A stretch of 64,000 nucleotides of DNA from Rhodoferax koreense (GTDB lineage: Bacteria; Pseudomonadota; Gammaproteobacteria; Burkholderiales; Burkholderiaceae_C), in the NCBI RefSeq assembly GCF_001955695.1, contig NZ_CP019236.1, positions 4,154,001 through 4,218,000 of the forward strand, written 5' to 3'. The translations under genes and the position numbers were made by a program. Position 1 is the first letter of the stretch; every line of letters starts with the position of its first letter. The notes under the pieces were generated by a model. The model ran no database searches, was not told the origin of the DNA, and saw only the letters and a list, made by a program, of their open reading frames with translations. This document shows positions 7,445 through 15,993 of this stretch, piece by piece.

Positions 7445-8584
7445 TCAATGGGCGACCGATGCCAGGGGCTGCGCGGCGGGGTGAAAACGTCCGATCGAGA
7501 AGGCCTCGGTCGGTGTGCCGCTGCGGCCATCGCGCGCGATTTCGGCGAGCACTTCGCCCGCGGCCGGCCCGATCTGGAAACCCGCGCCCGCAAAGCCGAA
7601 GCCGTGCACCAGGCCGGGCGTGGTGCCGCTTGCGCCCAGCACCGGCTGGCGGTCGGGCAGGTACCCTTCGGTGCCGCTCCAGGTGCGGATGAAATGGGCG
7701 TGGCGCAGCGCCGGCAGCAGTTCGATCGCCTGGGTGGACAGCGCGGCGATGGCAGCGCGGTCCGAGCGCGCGCGGTCGGCGTCGAGCATGATGCCGGCGC
7801 CGCCCCCGAGCACCAGGTTGCCCCGCGCCACCTGGCGGCAGTAGATGCCGCCGCCTTCAACCCCGAGGCTCCAGGGCAGGAAGAACGGCAGCGGCTCGGT
7901 CACGGCCATGGCCGGATGGCCGCTCTGCATCGGTACCGCCTCGCCGAATTGCGCGGCGATGCCGCCGGCCCAGGCGCCGGCACAGTTCAGCAGCACCGGG
8001 GCGCGCAATTCCAGCGTATCGCCCGAGCGCAGCGTGAACAGGCGGCCGTCGTGCCGCACCTCGGTGAGCGGGCTGCGCTCGAAGATCTGCGCGCCTGCGC
8101 GCGCGGCGGCCAGCGCGAACGCCGGCGACACCAGGCGCGGATTGGCCTGGCCGTCTTCGGCGCACAGCGAGCCGCCCACCGCACGGTCGCCGAGCCATGC
8201 GCAGCGGGCGCGCAGCGCCGTGCCCGACACCATCTCCAGCCCGAGGTCGAAATCGCGGCTCAAAGCGCGATAGCGCTCCAGCGCGGCCAGGTCGGCTTCG
8301 CTGCGTGCGATCTTGAAATGACCGGTGCGCAGGTATTCGCCGTCGGTGCCGATCAACGCGGGCAGCTCGGCCCAGATGCGGTGGGCGCGCTGCGCCAGCG
8401 GCAGCTGGCTCAGCGGTCGGCCCTGGCGCCGCACGCCGCCGAAGTTCACGCCGCTGGAGCGCGAGCCGCAGAGGTCGCGTTCCAGCAACGCCACCTGCAC
8501 GCCCTTGCGGCGCAAGGCCAACGCCGCGGAGGCGCCGACGATGCCGCCGCCGACGATGGCCACGTCCGTGTCGATGCGCTTCAT
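7445..8584 (-). CDS. FAD-dependent oxidoreductase, DAO family (HcnC/OoxB/LhpB-like catalytic subunit)
   Basis: A 379-residue glycine/D-amino-acid-oxidase-fold enzyme. The N-terminal dinucleotide motif VGGGIVG (residues 11-17), the ATG-like LLNCAGAWAG, and the C-terminal VHGFGFAGAGFQIGPAAGE that closes the FAD site are all present. In three-part enzymes such as hydrogen cyanide synthase, opine oxidase and D-hydroxyproline dehydrogenase, this subunit oxidises the C-N bond and passes electrons to the partner encoded just upstream. Its ATG overlaps the stop of that partner (tcat, 8581-8584). Substrate among glycine, opines, hydroxyproline or related amines is open. Confidence 0.85.
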   Translation of the reverse strand: MKRIDTDVAIVGGGIVGASAALALRRKGVQVALLERDLCGSRSSGVNFGGVRRQGRPLSQLPLAQRAHRIWAELPALIGTDGEYLRTGHFKIARSEADLAALERYRALSRDFDLGLEMVSGTALRARCAWLGDRAVGGSLCAEDGQANPRLVSPAFALAAARAGAQIFERSPLTEVRHDGRLFTLRSGDTLELRAPVLLNCAGAWAGGIAAQFGEAVPMQSGHPAMAVTEPLPFFLPWSLGVEGGGIYCRQVARGNLVLGGGAGIMLDADRARSDRAAIAALSTQAIELLPALRHAHFIRTWSGTEGYLPDRQPVLGASGTTPGLVHGFGFAGAGFQIGPAAGEVLAEIARDGRSGTPTEAFSIGRFHPAAQPLASVAH

Positions 8585-9966
8585 GTCGCCGCCTCTTCGC
8601 CAGCCGCCATCTGCAGGTGAATCGGGATCGGCTTGATCGGCGCCTGACCGCGCAGCCGGCCGACGAATGGCACCGGCTGGCCCGTGGCCTGTGCCAGGAT
8701 CTCCGCGGCAGCCACGCCGCACATGCGGCCCTGGCAGCGCCCCATGCCCACGCGCGACAGAGCCTTGAGCCGGTTCATCTCGTCCGCGCCCTGCGTGCGC
8801 ACCGTGTCGCGCAAGGTGCCGGCGGTGACGTTCTCGCAGCGGCAGACCACGAGGTCGTCCGGCGCGTGCGCGGCCCAATCGTCAGGAAACGGAAAGGCGC
8901 GCTCCAGCCCCCGGCGAAAAGTCAGCAGGCGTTGATGCTGACGCTCGAGGTGTACGGCGCGCGCCGTGTCCACCGCCACGCCGTGGTCGGCCAGCAACGC
9001 CAGCGCCGCACGTTCGCCGGCCCATTCGGCCGCATCCGCGCCCAGGATGCCGGCACCGTCGCCCGCGAGGTACACGCCTTCCACGCTGGACCGGCCCGCA
9101 GGGTCGCGTTCGGGCAGATGGGCATGGTGCATCGCGCTGAACGCGAACCGGCAGCCGAGCAGGTCGGCGAGCTGGGTCTCGGAGCGCAGCGCGTAGCCGA
9201 AGCCAACGCCGTCGCAGGCCAGCGTGTGTTCACGCGTGCCGTCATGCCAGGCCACGCCCTGGACACGTTCATCACCGAGCACCCGTAAGGGTCGCACACC
9301 GTTGTGCAAGGCCACGCCATGCGCGCGCAGCCAGGCCACGTAATAGACCCCTTTGGTGAACACCGCCGGCTGCGTGAGCATGGCGGGTACCGCGGCGAGT
9401 TGATCCTTGAGCCGCGCCGTGTCGAGCACAGCCGCCACATCGACTCCGGCCTTCGCGTACTGGTAGGCCACGAGGTACAGCAGCGGCCCGGTGCCCATGA
9501 ACACAACCCTTTTGCCGATCGCGCAGGCCTGGAACTTCAGCGCCACCTGCGCACCGCCCAGGGTGTAGACGCCGGGCAGCGTCCAGCCCGGCACGGGCAA
9601 GACACGGTCGGTGGCGCCGGTGGCCACCACGAGCTGGCGGTACGGCACCGAGCGGCTCGTCTGCGTGGGGCCGTGCAGTACGTCGAGCAGGCCATCCTGC
9701 ACGTTCCACACCAGGCTGTCGGGTCGGTAGTCGATGGCGCCCTCCAGGCCGTCTATGGCCTGATGCAAGGCCGTGGCCCGGCCGGCCTCGGTGCCGTACA
9801 GCTGCGCCGGCGCCCGCCCGAAGTTGGCCGGCTGGCGCCGGTAGATCTGGCCGCCCGCACGCGCAGCCTCGTCGATCAACACCGGCCGCTGGCCATGCGC
9901 GGCCAGCGTCTGGGCCGCGCGGATGCCGGCCGGGCCGGCGCCCACGATCACGGGCTGCAACGTCAT
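8581..9966 (-). CDS. NAD(P)/FAD oxidoreductase with BFD-like [2Fe-2S] domain (HcnB/OoxA/LhpF-like subunit)
   Basis: A 461-residue flavoprotein. VGAGPAG (residues 8-14) is the first dinucleotide fold, VATGATDRVLPVPG and a second GTG region follow, and YLAGDGAGILGA closes the FAD site. The C-terminus has four cysteines, C375, C377, C411 and C416 (C-x-C-x33-C-x4-C), as in bacterioferritin-associated ferredoxin domains. In the heteromeric amine dehydrogenases this subunit receives electrons from the DAO-type subunit. Start and stop overlap neighbours by four bases each (9963-9966 and 8581-8584), so the three oxidase subunits are translationally coupled. Confidence 0.88.
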   Translation of the reverse strand: MTLQPVIVGAGPAGIRAAQTLAAHGQRPVLIDEAARAGGQIYRRQPANFGRAPAQLYGTEAGRATALHQAIDGLEGAIDYRPDSLVWNVQDGLLDVLHGPTQTSRSVPYRQLVVATGATDRVLPVPGWTLPGVYTLGGAQVALKFQACAIGKRVVFMGTGPLLYLVAYQYAKAGVDVAAVLDTARLKDQLAAVPAMLTQPAVFTKGVYYVAWLRAHGVALHNGVRPLRVLGDERVQGVAWHDGTREHTLACDGVGFGYALRSETQLADLLGCRFAFSAMHHAHLPERDPAGRSSVEGVYLAGDGAGILGADAAEWAGERAALALLADHGVAVDTARAVHLERQHQRLLTFRRGLERAFPFPDDWAAHAPDDLVVCRCENVTAGTLRDTVRTQGADEMNRLKALSRVGMGRCQGRMCGVAAAEILAQATGQPVPFVGRLRGQAPIKPIPIHLQMAAGEEAAT

Positions 9967-10259
9967 GCGGCGCCTCCGCCCGTCAATACCGCCATGCCGG
10001 GCGCGATGAAGGTGGAACAGGCGCGCAGCCTGGCACCGTCTGCGGTGGTGATCCAGCAGTCCTGGCAGGCGCCCATCATGCAGAAGCCGGCGCGCGGCTC
10101 GCTGCTGAATTCGTTGCGCCGCAGCCGGGCGCCGTGGGTCAACATGGCGGTGAGCACGGTGTCGCCGGCCAATGCGGTGGCGGCCTGGCCGTCGATGGTG
10201 AAAGGCACCGGGGTTCGGCCGGTCTCGGCCACGCGGTGCAGCAGGGCTTTGTTGCTCAT
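9963..10259 (-). CDS. small (2Fe-2S) ferredoxin-like subunit (HcnA/OoxC-like)
   Basis: A 98-residue plant-type ferredoxin-fold protein. Cysteines C60, C65, C68 and C81 give C-x4-C-x2-C-x12-C, matching the cluster-binding loop of HcnA and of the small subunits of opine and hydroxyproline dehydrogenases. It is the third subunit of the oxidase in this operon, probably an electron-transfer module between the two flavoproteins or toward the respiratory chain. It starts four bases after the upstream permease stops and overlaps the next gene by ATGA. Length is normal for the family. Confidence 0.88.
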   Translation of the reverse strand: MSNKALLHRVAETGRTPVPFTIDGQAATALAGDTVLTAMLTHGARLRRNEFSSEPRAGFCMMGACQDCWITTADGARLRACSTFIAPGMAVLTGGGAA

Positions 10260-10263
10260 GTCG

Positions 10264-11058
10264 TCAGCTTTTTCCGACCAGCACGCGGTCCAGGCCGTAG
10301 ATGCGGTCGAGCACGACCATCGCCACCGCCGTCACCGCCACCATCAGTGCCGACACGGCGGCCATCAGCGGGTCGATGGATTCGGTGGCGTACATGTACA
10401 TGCGCACGGGCAGCGTCACGGTGCTCGGCGCGGTCACGAAGATCGACATCGTGACCTCGTCGAAGCTGTTGATGAAGGCCAGCATCCAGCCGCCGGTGAC
10501 GCCGGGCAGGATCATCGGCAGTGTGATGCGCTTGAACACCGTGGCCTGGCTCGCGCCCAGCGACAGGGCCGCCTGCTCCGCGCTGCGGTCGAAGCCGACC
10601 AGCGCCGCCACGACCAGGCGCAGCGTGTAGGGCGTGACGATCAGCGCGTGCGCGAGCACCAGCCAGCCGAAGCTGCCCGTGCCGCCGATCAGCGCGAACA
10701 GGCGCAGCAGCGCCACGCCCAGCACCAGGTGCGGAATGATCAGCGGCGAGAGAAAAAGCCCGTTCAGAAAACCGCGGCCGGGAAATTCGTACCGCGTGAT
10801 GGCCATGCCGGCCGGCACCGCGAGCAGCGTCGCCAGCGTGGCCGAGGCCAGCGCCAGCCACAGGCTGTTCCAGAACGACTGCATGAAGTCCGGATGTTCG
10901 AAGGCCGCGCGGAACCAGCGCAGCGAGAGATGCGTGGTCGGCAGTGTGAGCGTGTTCTCGGGCGTGAAGGCCACCACGCAGACCACCAGCAGCGGCGCCA
11001 GCATGAAGGCGATGACAAGCGCGTTGAACGCCAGGGCAATGGGTCCGTTTTTACGCAT
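10264..11058 (-). CDS. ABC transporter permease, PotC-like
   Basis: A 264-residue inner-membrane permease of the PotC/YdcV type with six predicted membrane helices: first at about residues 10-30, then near 67-90, 105-130, 140-155, 185-205 and 235-255. The cytoplasmic EAA loop, which contacts the ATPase, is readable as EQAALSLGASQATVFKRI. It starts six bases after the companion permease. With that permease, the ATPase and the binding protein at the operon's end it forms a complete polyamine-type importer. Confidence 0.87.
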   Translation of the reverse strand: MRKNGPIALAFNALVIAFMLAPLLVVCVVAFTPENTLTLPTTHLSLRWFRAAFEHPDFMQSFWNSLWLALASATLATLLAVPAGMAITRYEFPGRGFLNGLFLSPLIIPHLVLGVALLRLFALIGGTGSFGWLVLAHALIVTPYTLRLVVAALVGFDRSAEQAALSLGASQATVFKRITLPMILPGVTGGWMLAFINSFDEVTMSIFVTAPSTVTLPVRMYMYATESIDPLMAAVSALMVAVTAVAMVVLDRIYGLDRVLVGKS

Positions 11059-11064
11059 AGCGGT

Positions 11065-11928
11065 TTATCCGAGGGACTTCTTATAGCGACCTTCGACCAA
11101 GCGGTTGTAGCTCAGCATCACGACCAGGTTGGCCACCAGCAGCACCAGTGCGATCGCCGCACCGAGCGGCCAATTCAGTTCGTGCAGGTATTCGTCGTAG
11201 ACCACGGTCGCCACCATCTTCAGCCGGCGCCCGCCGAGCAGGCCGGGAATGGCGAACGAACTCGCCGACAGGCCGAACACGATCAGGCTGCCCGACAGGA
11301 TGCCCGGCATCACCTGCGGCAGCACGATGCGGCGCAGCGTGGTGAACGGCGTGGCCCTGAGCGACAGCGCGGCGTTCTCCACGCCCGGGTCGAGCTTCTG
11401 CAGCGAAGTCCACACCGGGATGACCATGAAAGGCAGCATCACGTGCACCAGCGCGATGATCACCGCGGCCTCGGTGTAGAGCAGCTTCACCGGGCCGATG
11501 CCGACCGCGGCGAACGCCTTGTTGACCAGCCCCTCGGGCCCGAGCAGCATGCTCCAGCCGAAGGCCCGCACCACCACCGAGACCAGGAGCGGCGCCAGCA
11601 CCACCAGCAGCAGCATCGAGCGCCAGGGGTTGCCCATGCGGCTCAGGATGTAGGCCTCGGGCGCGCCGATGGCCACGCAGATCAGCGTGACCACGCCGGA
11701 GATCCAGAAGGTGCGCCAGAAGATGGTGCCGTAGTAGGAATCCGTGAACACGTGGGCATAGTGTTCGAGCGTGAACTCGCCGGCCTTCGGCCCGGTCGCC
11801 GGGTCGTAGACGTTGAACGACAGGATCGCCGTGAGCAGCAGCGGCACCAGCAGCAGCGCCGTGAACATCACGATTGCCGGGCCGGACAGGCACCACGGGG
11901 TGGCGCGGCCCTTGACACCCATGCTCAT
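11065..11928 (-). CDS. ABC transporter permease, PotB-like
   Basis: A 287-residue inner-membrane permease of the PotB/YdcU type. Membrane segments are seen at about residues 15-38, 70-95, 100-130, 150-172, 205-228 and 250-275, with the EAA loop as ENAALSLRATPFTTLRRI. The ATG at 11928 overlaps the ATPase stop (tcat, 11925-11928). The open frame runs 50 codons further upstream, but only in a reading of the ATPase tail. It pairs with the PotC-like permease. Confidence 0.87.
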   Translation of the reverse strand: MSMGVKGRATPWCLSGPAIVMFTALLLVPLLLTAILSFNVYDPATGPKAGEFTLEHYAHVFTDSYYGTIFWRTFWISGVVTLICVAIGAPEAYILSRMGNPWRSMLLLVVLAPLLVSVVVRAFGWSMLLGPEGLVNKAFAAVGIGPVKLLYTEAAVIIALVHVMLPFMVIPVWTSLQKLDPGVENAALSLRATPFTTLRRIVLPQVMPGILSGSLIVFGLSASSFAIPGLLGGRRLKMVATVVYDEYLHELNWPLGAAIALVLLVANLVVMLSYNRLVEGRYKKSLG

Positions 11929-12983
11929 GCCGCCACCTGCTCGTCGGCGGGCAGCAACCGCGCGCAATGGTCGGGCCAGTCGATGCCCGCCGCATGGCCC
12001 TCGTCGAGCGCGGGCCGGCCGTCGTTCGGACTCAGCACGGTGAGTTCCCCCAGCGGCGTGGTCACGGCGTACATCCACTGGCTGCCGAGGAAGAAGCGTT
12101 CACGCACCGTGCCGTCGATGCGGCCGCGGCCGGCCTCGACGAGTTGCAGCTTCTCGGGCCGCACGCTGAACAAGACAGCCGCACCGGGCCGGAATCCAGC
12201 GTCTTCGGCAGCCACCGTCAGTGTCCCCAGTTCGACGCGGTTACCTGCGGCGATCCGCCCCGGCAGCAGGTTCGCCTTGCCCACGAAGGTCGAGATGAAC
12301 CGGCTGCCCGGGTGTTCGTAGACGCGGTGCGGATGGTCGATCTGCGTGGCGCGGCCGGCCTCCATCACCACCACGCGGTCGCTGATCGACATGGCCTCGC
12401 TCTGGTCGTGCGTGACCATGACCGTGGTCGTGCCGACCTTGCGCTGGATCTGGCGCAACTCGAACTGCATCTCCTCGCGCAGCTTGGCATCGAGATTGGA
12501 CAGGGGCTCGTCGAGCAGCAGCACCGGCGGCTCGATCACCAGCGCGCGCGCCAGGGCCACGCGCTGGCGCTGGCCGCCGGAGAGCTCGCGCGGGTAGCGC
12601 GCGGCATGGGCTTCGAGGTGCACCAGCGCCAGGGCCTGTTTCACGCGTTCGCCGCGCTCGACCTTGGGGCACCTGCGCATCTCCAGGCCGAAGCTCACGT
12701 TGTCGGCCACCGTCATGTGCGGGAACAGGGCATAGGTCTGGAACACGATGCCCAGGCCACGTGTGTTGGCCTTGGCATGGGTGATGTCGCGGCCGTCGAG
12801 TTCGATGCGGCCACTGCTCACGGCCTCGAAACCGGCCACCATCTGCAGCGTCGTCGTCTTGCCGCAGCCCGAGGGGCCGAGCAGCGAGACGAATTCGCCC
12901 TTTTCCACCGAGAGGTTCACCTCCGACACCGCACGGGTCGTGCCGTAGAACTTGGTCACGTCGGTCAACTTCAGGAATGACAT
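11925..12983 (-). CDS. ABC transporter ATP-binding protein, PotA/UgpC-like
   Basis: A 352-residue importer ATPase with Walker A GPSGCGKTT (about residues 37-45), signature LSGGQ, Walker B LLLDEP, H-loop MVTHDQS and a C-terminal TOBE domain (about 270-345). It is the first gene of the leftward operon, so expression of all seven genes should start from the region facing the IclR gene. A palindrome lies 146-166 bases upstream of its start. Length is standard for the family. Confidence 0.88.
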   Translation of the reverse strand: MSFLKLTDVTKFYGTTRAVSEVNLSVEKGEFVSLLGPSGCGKTTTLQMVAGFEAVSSGRIELDGRDITHAKANTRGLGIVFQTYALFPHMTVADNVSFGLEMRRCPKVERGERVKQALALVHLEAHAARYPRELSGGQRQRVALARALVIEPPVLLLDEPLSNLDAKLREEMQFELRQIQRKVGTTTVMVTHDQSEAMSISDRVVVMEAGRATQIDHPHRVYEHPGSRFISTFVGKANLLPGRIAAGNRVELGTLTVAAEDAGFRPGAAVLFSVRPEKLQLVEAGRGRIDGTVRERFFLGSQWMYAVTTPLGELTVLSPNDGRPALDEGHAAGIDWPDHCARLLPADEQVAA

Positions 12984-13128
12984 CGAAAACCTCTTTCAGT
13001 GGGGAACGGCGCACAGCGGTGGTGCAGGCGAGGCGGACCTCGAACCTTCCTCTGCTCTCAGACGAATCTATTGCAATAAACAAACCAGCTTGCATGGGGT
13101 ATTCCATTAATCAGAATTTTTCTGTAAT

Positions 13129-13149
13129 TTATTCCAATGAATGGAATAA
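13129..13149. promoter_or_regulatory. palindromic operator candidate between the oxidase-importer operon and its IclR gene
   Basis: TTATTCCA-ATGAA-TGGAATAA has perfect 8-bp arms around a 5-base centre. A further ATTCCA half-site lies at 13101-13106 in the same AT-rich tract. IclR-family operators are often palindromes built from TGGAA/TTCCA, and this one lies 42 bases before the IclR gene start, so the divergent IclR protein is the likely binder, acting on itself and on the leftward operon. Confidence 0.6.
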
Positions 13150-13190
13150 TTAGGCACAACGATCGCAACTGAATTCCGAAGGAAGATGCC

Positions 13191-14066
13191 ATGCCTACAT
13201 CCCCTGCACCGAAAGACACGCCGGAAGCGGCCATTGGCACCGGCACAGGCGGCGTGCCGCGCCTCTTTGCGGTGATCCGCGCGCTCACCGAGGTGCAGGC
13301 CGAAGGCGGACGTGTCACGCAACTGGCGCGCACCGTGGGCCTCACGCAGGCCACCACGCACCGGCTGCTGCAGTCGCTGATGGCCGAGGGCATGGTCGAA
13401 CAGGACGAACGCAGCAAGCTCTACCGGCTGAGCATCGATTTCTTCGCGCTCGCGGCCAAGGCAGGCAATGCCGGCGATCTGCGCAGCCTGTGCCGGCCGG
13501 TGCTGCTGCGCCTGTGCGCCAGCCTGGGCGACAGCATCTTCCTGTTGGTGCGCAGCGGCTTCGACGCGGTCTGCCTGGACCGCAGCGAAGGCCCGTTCCC
13601 GATCCGCAGCTTCACCGGCGACGTCGGCGGACGCATCGCGCTCGGCGTCGGCCAGGGCTCGCTGGCAATCCTGGCCTTCCTGCCGGAAGCCGAGCGCGAG
13701 GAGGTGATCCGCTTCAACCTGTCGCGGGTGCGCGAATACGGCGTCTACGACGAGGTCTACCTGCGCACCGAGATCGAACGCGTGCGCCAGGCCGGCTACG
13801 CCGCGCGCAACACCGGCCTGCTCGAAGGCATGGCCGGCGTGGCCGTGCCGATCTGCGACCGCGAAGGCCGCGCCGTGGCCGCGCTGAGCGTGGGCACCAT
13901 CGCCGACCGGCTGAACCCGGACCGCCTGCCCACCGTGGTGGAACTGCTCAAGCGCGAGGCCGCCGCCGTCGGCCCGAAGATCCACCCCTTCGACCCCAGC
14001 CTGCGCCGGCCCTCGCAAAGCCTGGCTGGTTCCGCCGCGACGCAGCGCATCCCCGCGCCGGGTTGA
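13191..14066 (+). CDS. IclR-family transcriptional regulator
   Basis: A 291-residue regulator. The N-terminal winged helix-turn-helix spans about residues 22-85 (VTQLARTVGLTQATTHRLLQ is the recognition region) and the C-terminal IclR effector domain about 95-265, including GRIALGVGQGSLAILAFLP and GVAVPICDREGRAVAALSV. A GGAAG ribosome site precedes the ATG. The first 20 residues are a low-complexity extension. It diverges from the oxidase-importer operon across a 207-base region that contains a palindrome, so it most likely controls that operon; the effector would be the transported compound or its oxidation product. Repressor or activator cannot be decided. Confidence 0.9.
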   Translation: MPTSPAPKDTPEAAIGTGTGGVPRLFAVIRALTEVQAEGGRVTQLARTVGLTQATTHRLLQSLMAEGMVEQDERSKLYRLSIDFFALAAKAGNAGDLRSLCRPVLLRLCASLGDSIFLLVRSGFDAVCLDRSEGPFPIRSFTGDVGGRIALGVGQGSLAILAFLPEAEREEVIRFNLSRVREYGVYDEVYLRTEIERVRQAGYAARNTGLLEGMAGVAVPICDREGRAVAALSVGTIADRLNPDRLPTVVELLKREAAAVGPKIHPFDPSLRRPSQSLAGSAATQRIPAPG

Positions 14067-14075
14067 CCGCAGAGA

Positions 14076-15824
14076 TCAGTGGGGACGCCGCGCCAGCACC
14101 TCGTCGCGCGGGCCGGCGTCGACCACGCGGCCGGCCTCCACCACCACGACGGTGTCGAACCTGGCGAGCAAACTCGGCCGGTGCACCGAGGCGACGACGC
14201 AGGCCGAAGGGAACGCGGCGAGCATGCGGTCGAAAACCCGGCCCTCGGCCTGCGGGTCGAGTGCGCTGGTCGGCTCGTCGAGCAGCAGGAGCGAGCTGCC
14301 GCGCGCCGCCAGCGCGCCACGGGCCAGCGCCAGCCGCTGACGCTGGCCGCCGGAGAGGTTGCTGCCGCGCTCGTTCAGCGCACTGGCCAGACCCTCGGGC
14401 AGGCGCTGCAGCACCTCGTCGAATACGCCCGCATGCACCGCGGCCGCCAGCGCCGCCGCGTCGGCCGGCTCGCCGAAAGTCAGGTTCTCCTGCACGCTGG
14501 CTTCGAACACTTCGGCCTCCTGCGGGATCAGCGTGGCCAGCGTTCGCAGTTCGGCCCAGTCCGCCACGGCGCCGTCGCGGCACAGTTCGCCCTGCTGCGG
14601 GGGGTAGAGCCCAGCCAGCAGGCGCAGCAGCGTGCTCTTGCCGCCGCCGCTCGGACCGATCAGCGCCACGCGCGCGCCGCGGCGCAGCAGCAGGTCGATG
14701 CCCTGCAGCCCGCCGCGCGCATCGTCGGCATAACGCCAGGTGGCACCGCGCAGCGCCAGCGTCTGCCAGGCTGCATCGGGCCGCACGGCCGGCACGGCGG
14801 CATCGGGATCACCGGGCGCCTGCCAGATCGGCTCGGCGCTGCCGTAATCGGTGTGCATGCGCGCGAAGCCCTGGAAGTTCGACGCCATCGCGCCCACCAC
14901 CGAAGCCGCCTGCTGCGCGTACTGGTAGATCATGAACACGGTGCCCAGCAGCACGGCCTGCCCGGGCTGGCGTGCCTGCAGCACGTAGACCACCACCAAA
15001 ATCCAGGTGAGCGCCATGCCCAGCAGGTCCACGGCGAACCACTTGCCCTCGTTGACCATCACCGCGCGGCGCAGCGGCGCGATCACCGCATCCATGCGGC
15101 GACCGAGCAGCCTGCGCGAGGCGGCCTGCAGCCGCAGCCCGATCACCGTGCCGGCATTGGCCACGAAGTCGAGCAGCGCGGCGGCGTAGCGGCGCTCGGC
15201 GTCGTTCTCGGCGCGGGCGAGCTGCATCAGAACGCGGTCGAAGCGCAGGATGATGGCGGCGATGACCACGTAGCCCGTCACCGCGATGGCACCACTGGTG
15301 CGCGACAGCAGGGCCAGCGCGACGATCGGACCGACGAAGTTGAACGCGCTCTGCAGGTAGGCGAACTGGTTCTGGGCAAAGTCCGACAGCGCACGGCTGG
15401 CCTGCGTCACGCGGTGCTGCAGCTCGCCCGAATGCCGGCCGTCGCGCCAGGCCAGCGGCGCCGCGGCGATGCGCGCATACAGCTGGTCGGCCAGCCGCTC
15501 TCGCACCCGCACGCCCACGTTGCGCTCCAGCACCCGCCCCGGGCCGTGCAGCAGCCAGGCCGCCAGGTAGATGCCGATGAGATACACGATCCAGCGGCCG
15601 GCGGCTGCCAGGTTGTCGCCCTGCAGCGCGTTGATGGCCTGCGCCGCCAGCCAGGGCATGGTCAGCCGCATGAGCTGCGCGGCCGACAGCAGGCCGGCGG
15701 CCCCGAGCAGTTGGTTGCGCACGCCGGATGCGTGGCGCCACAGTGCGCGGTACAGGTCGCGCGCGGCGCTGCCGAGGCCGGTGGTGGATGGGCGTGCGGT
15801 GGGAGTGGTTGCGGTGACTGTCAT
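14076..15824 (-). CDS. ABC exporter, fused membrane and ATPase domains (MsbA/CydC-like)
   Basis: A 582-residue half-transporter. Residues about 30-320 form a type IV exporter membrane domain with six helices, and 345-580 the nucleotide-binding domain: Walker A GPSGGGKST, Q-loop LIPQEAEVFEASVQENL, signature LSGGQRQRL, Walker B LLLLDEPTSALD and H-loop ASVHRPS. It presumably works as a homodimer, since no partner half-transporter is adjacent. It is convergent with the IclR gene (9-base gap) and divergent from the DUF1800 gene. Substrate is unknown; lipid or small-molecule export is the usual role. Confidence 0.85.
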   Translation of the reverse strand: MTVTATTPTARPSTTGLGSAARDLYRALWRHASGVRNQLLGAAGLLSAAQLMRLTMPWLAAQAINALQGDNLAAAGRWIVYLIGIYLAAWLLHGPGRVLERNVGVRVRERLADQLYARIAAAPLAWRDGRHSGELQHRVTQASRALSDFAQNQFAYLQSAFNFVGPIVALALLSRTSGAIAVTGYVVIAAIILRFDRVLMQLARAENDAERRYAAALLDFVANAGTVIGLRLQAASRRLLGRRMDAVIAPLRRAVMVNEGKWFAVDLLGMALTWILVVVYVLQARQPGQAVLLGTVFMIYQYAQQAASVVGAMASNFQGFARMHTDYGSAEPIWQAPGDPDAAVPAVRPDAAWQTLALRGATWRYADDARGGLQGIDLLLRRGARVALIGPSGGGKSTLLRLLAGLYPPQQGELCRDGAVADWAELRTLATLIPQEAEVFEASVQENLTFGEPADAAALAAAVHAGVFDEVLQRLPEGLASALNERGSNLSGGQRQRLALARGALAARGSSLLLLDEPTSALDPQAEGRVFDRMLAAFPSACVVASVHRPSLLARFDTVVVVEAGRVVDAGPRDEVLARRPH

Positions 15825-15993
15825 GCGGTATGGAAAAAGGCGAGTCGGTGCGACGGAGCGGATCAGGGCGATTGTGCCGATCCCCAGGTACCGTCGCGTC
15901 CGGCTCGCGTGGGCTGAGCGAGCAGAATGTAAAGACCGTCATCGCAATTGCCTGCCTGTCCGTTGCACCGGATCCAACCCGGAGGTCTTGCCG

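Noticed and set aside
9304..12321. 1005-codon open frame on the plus strand over the oxidase and permease genes
   Set aside because: It has His/Arg/Gln-rich composition without domains and lies antisense to well-recognised genes; a shadow frame caused by high GC.
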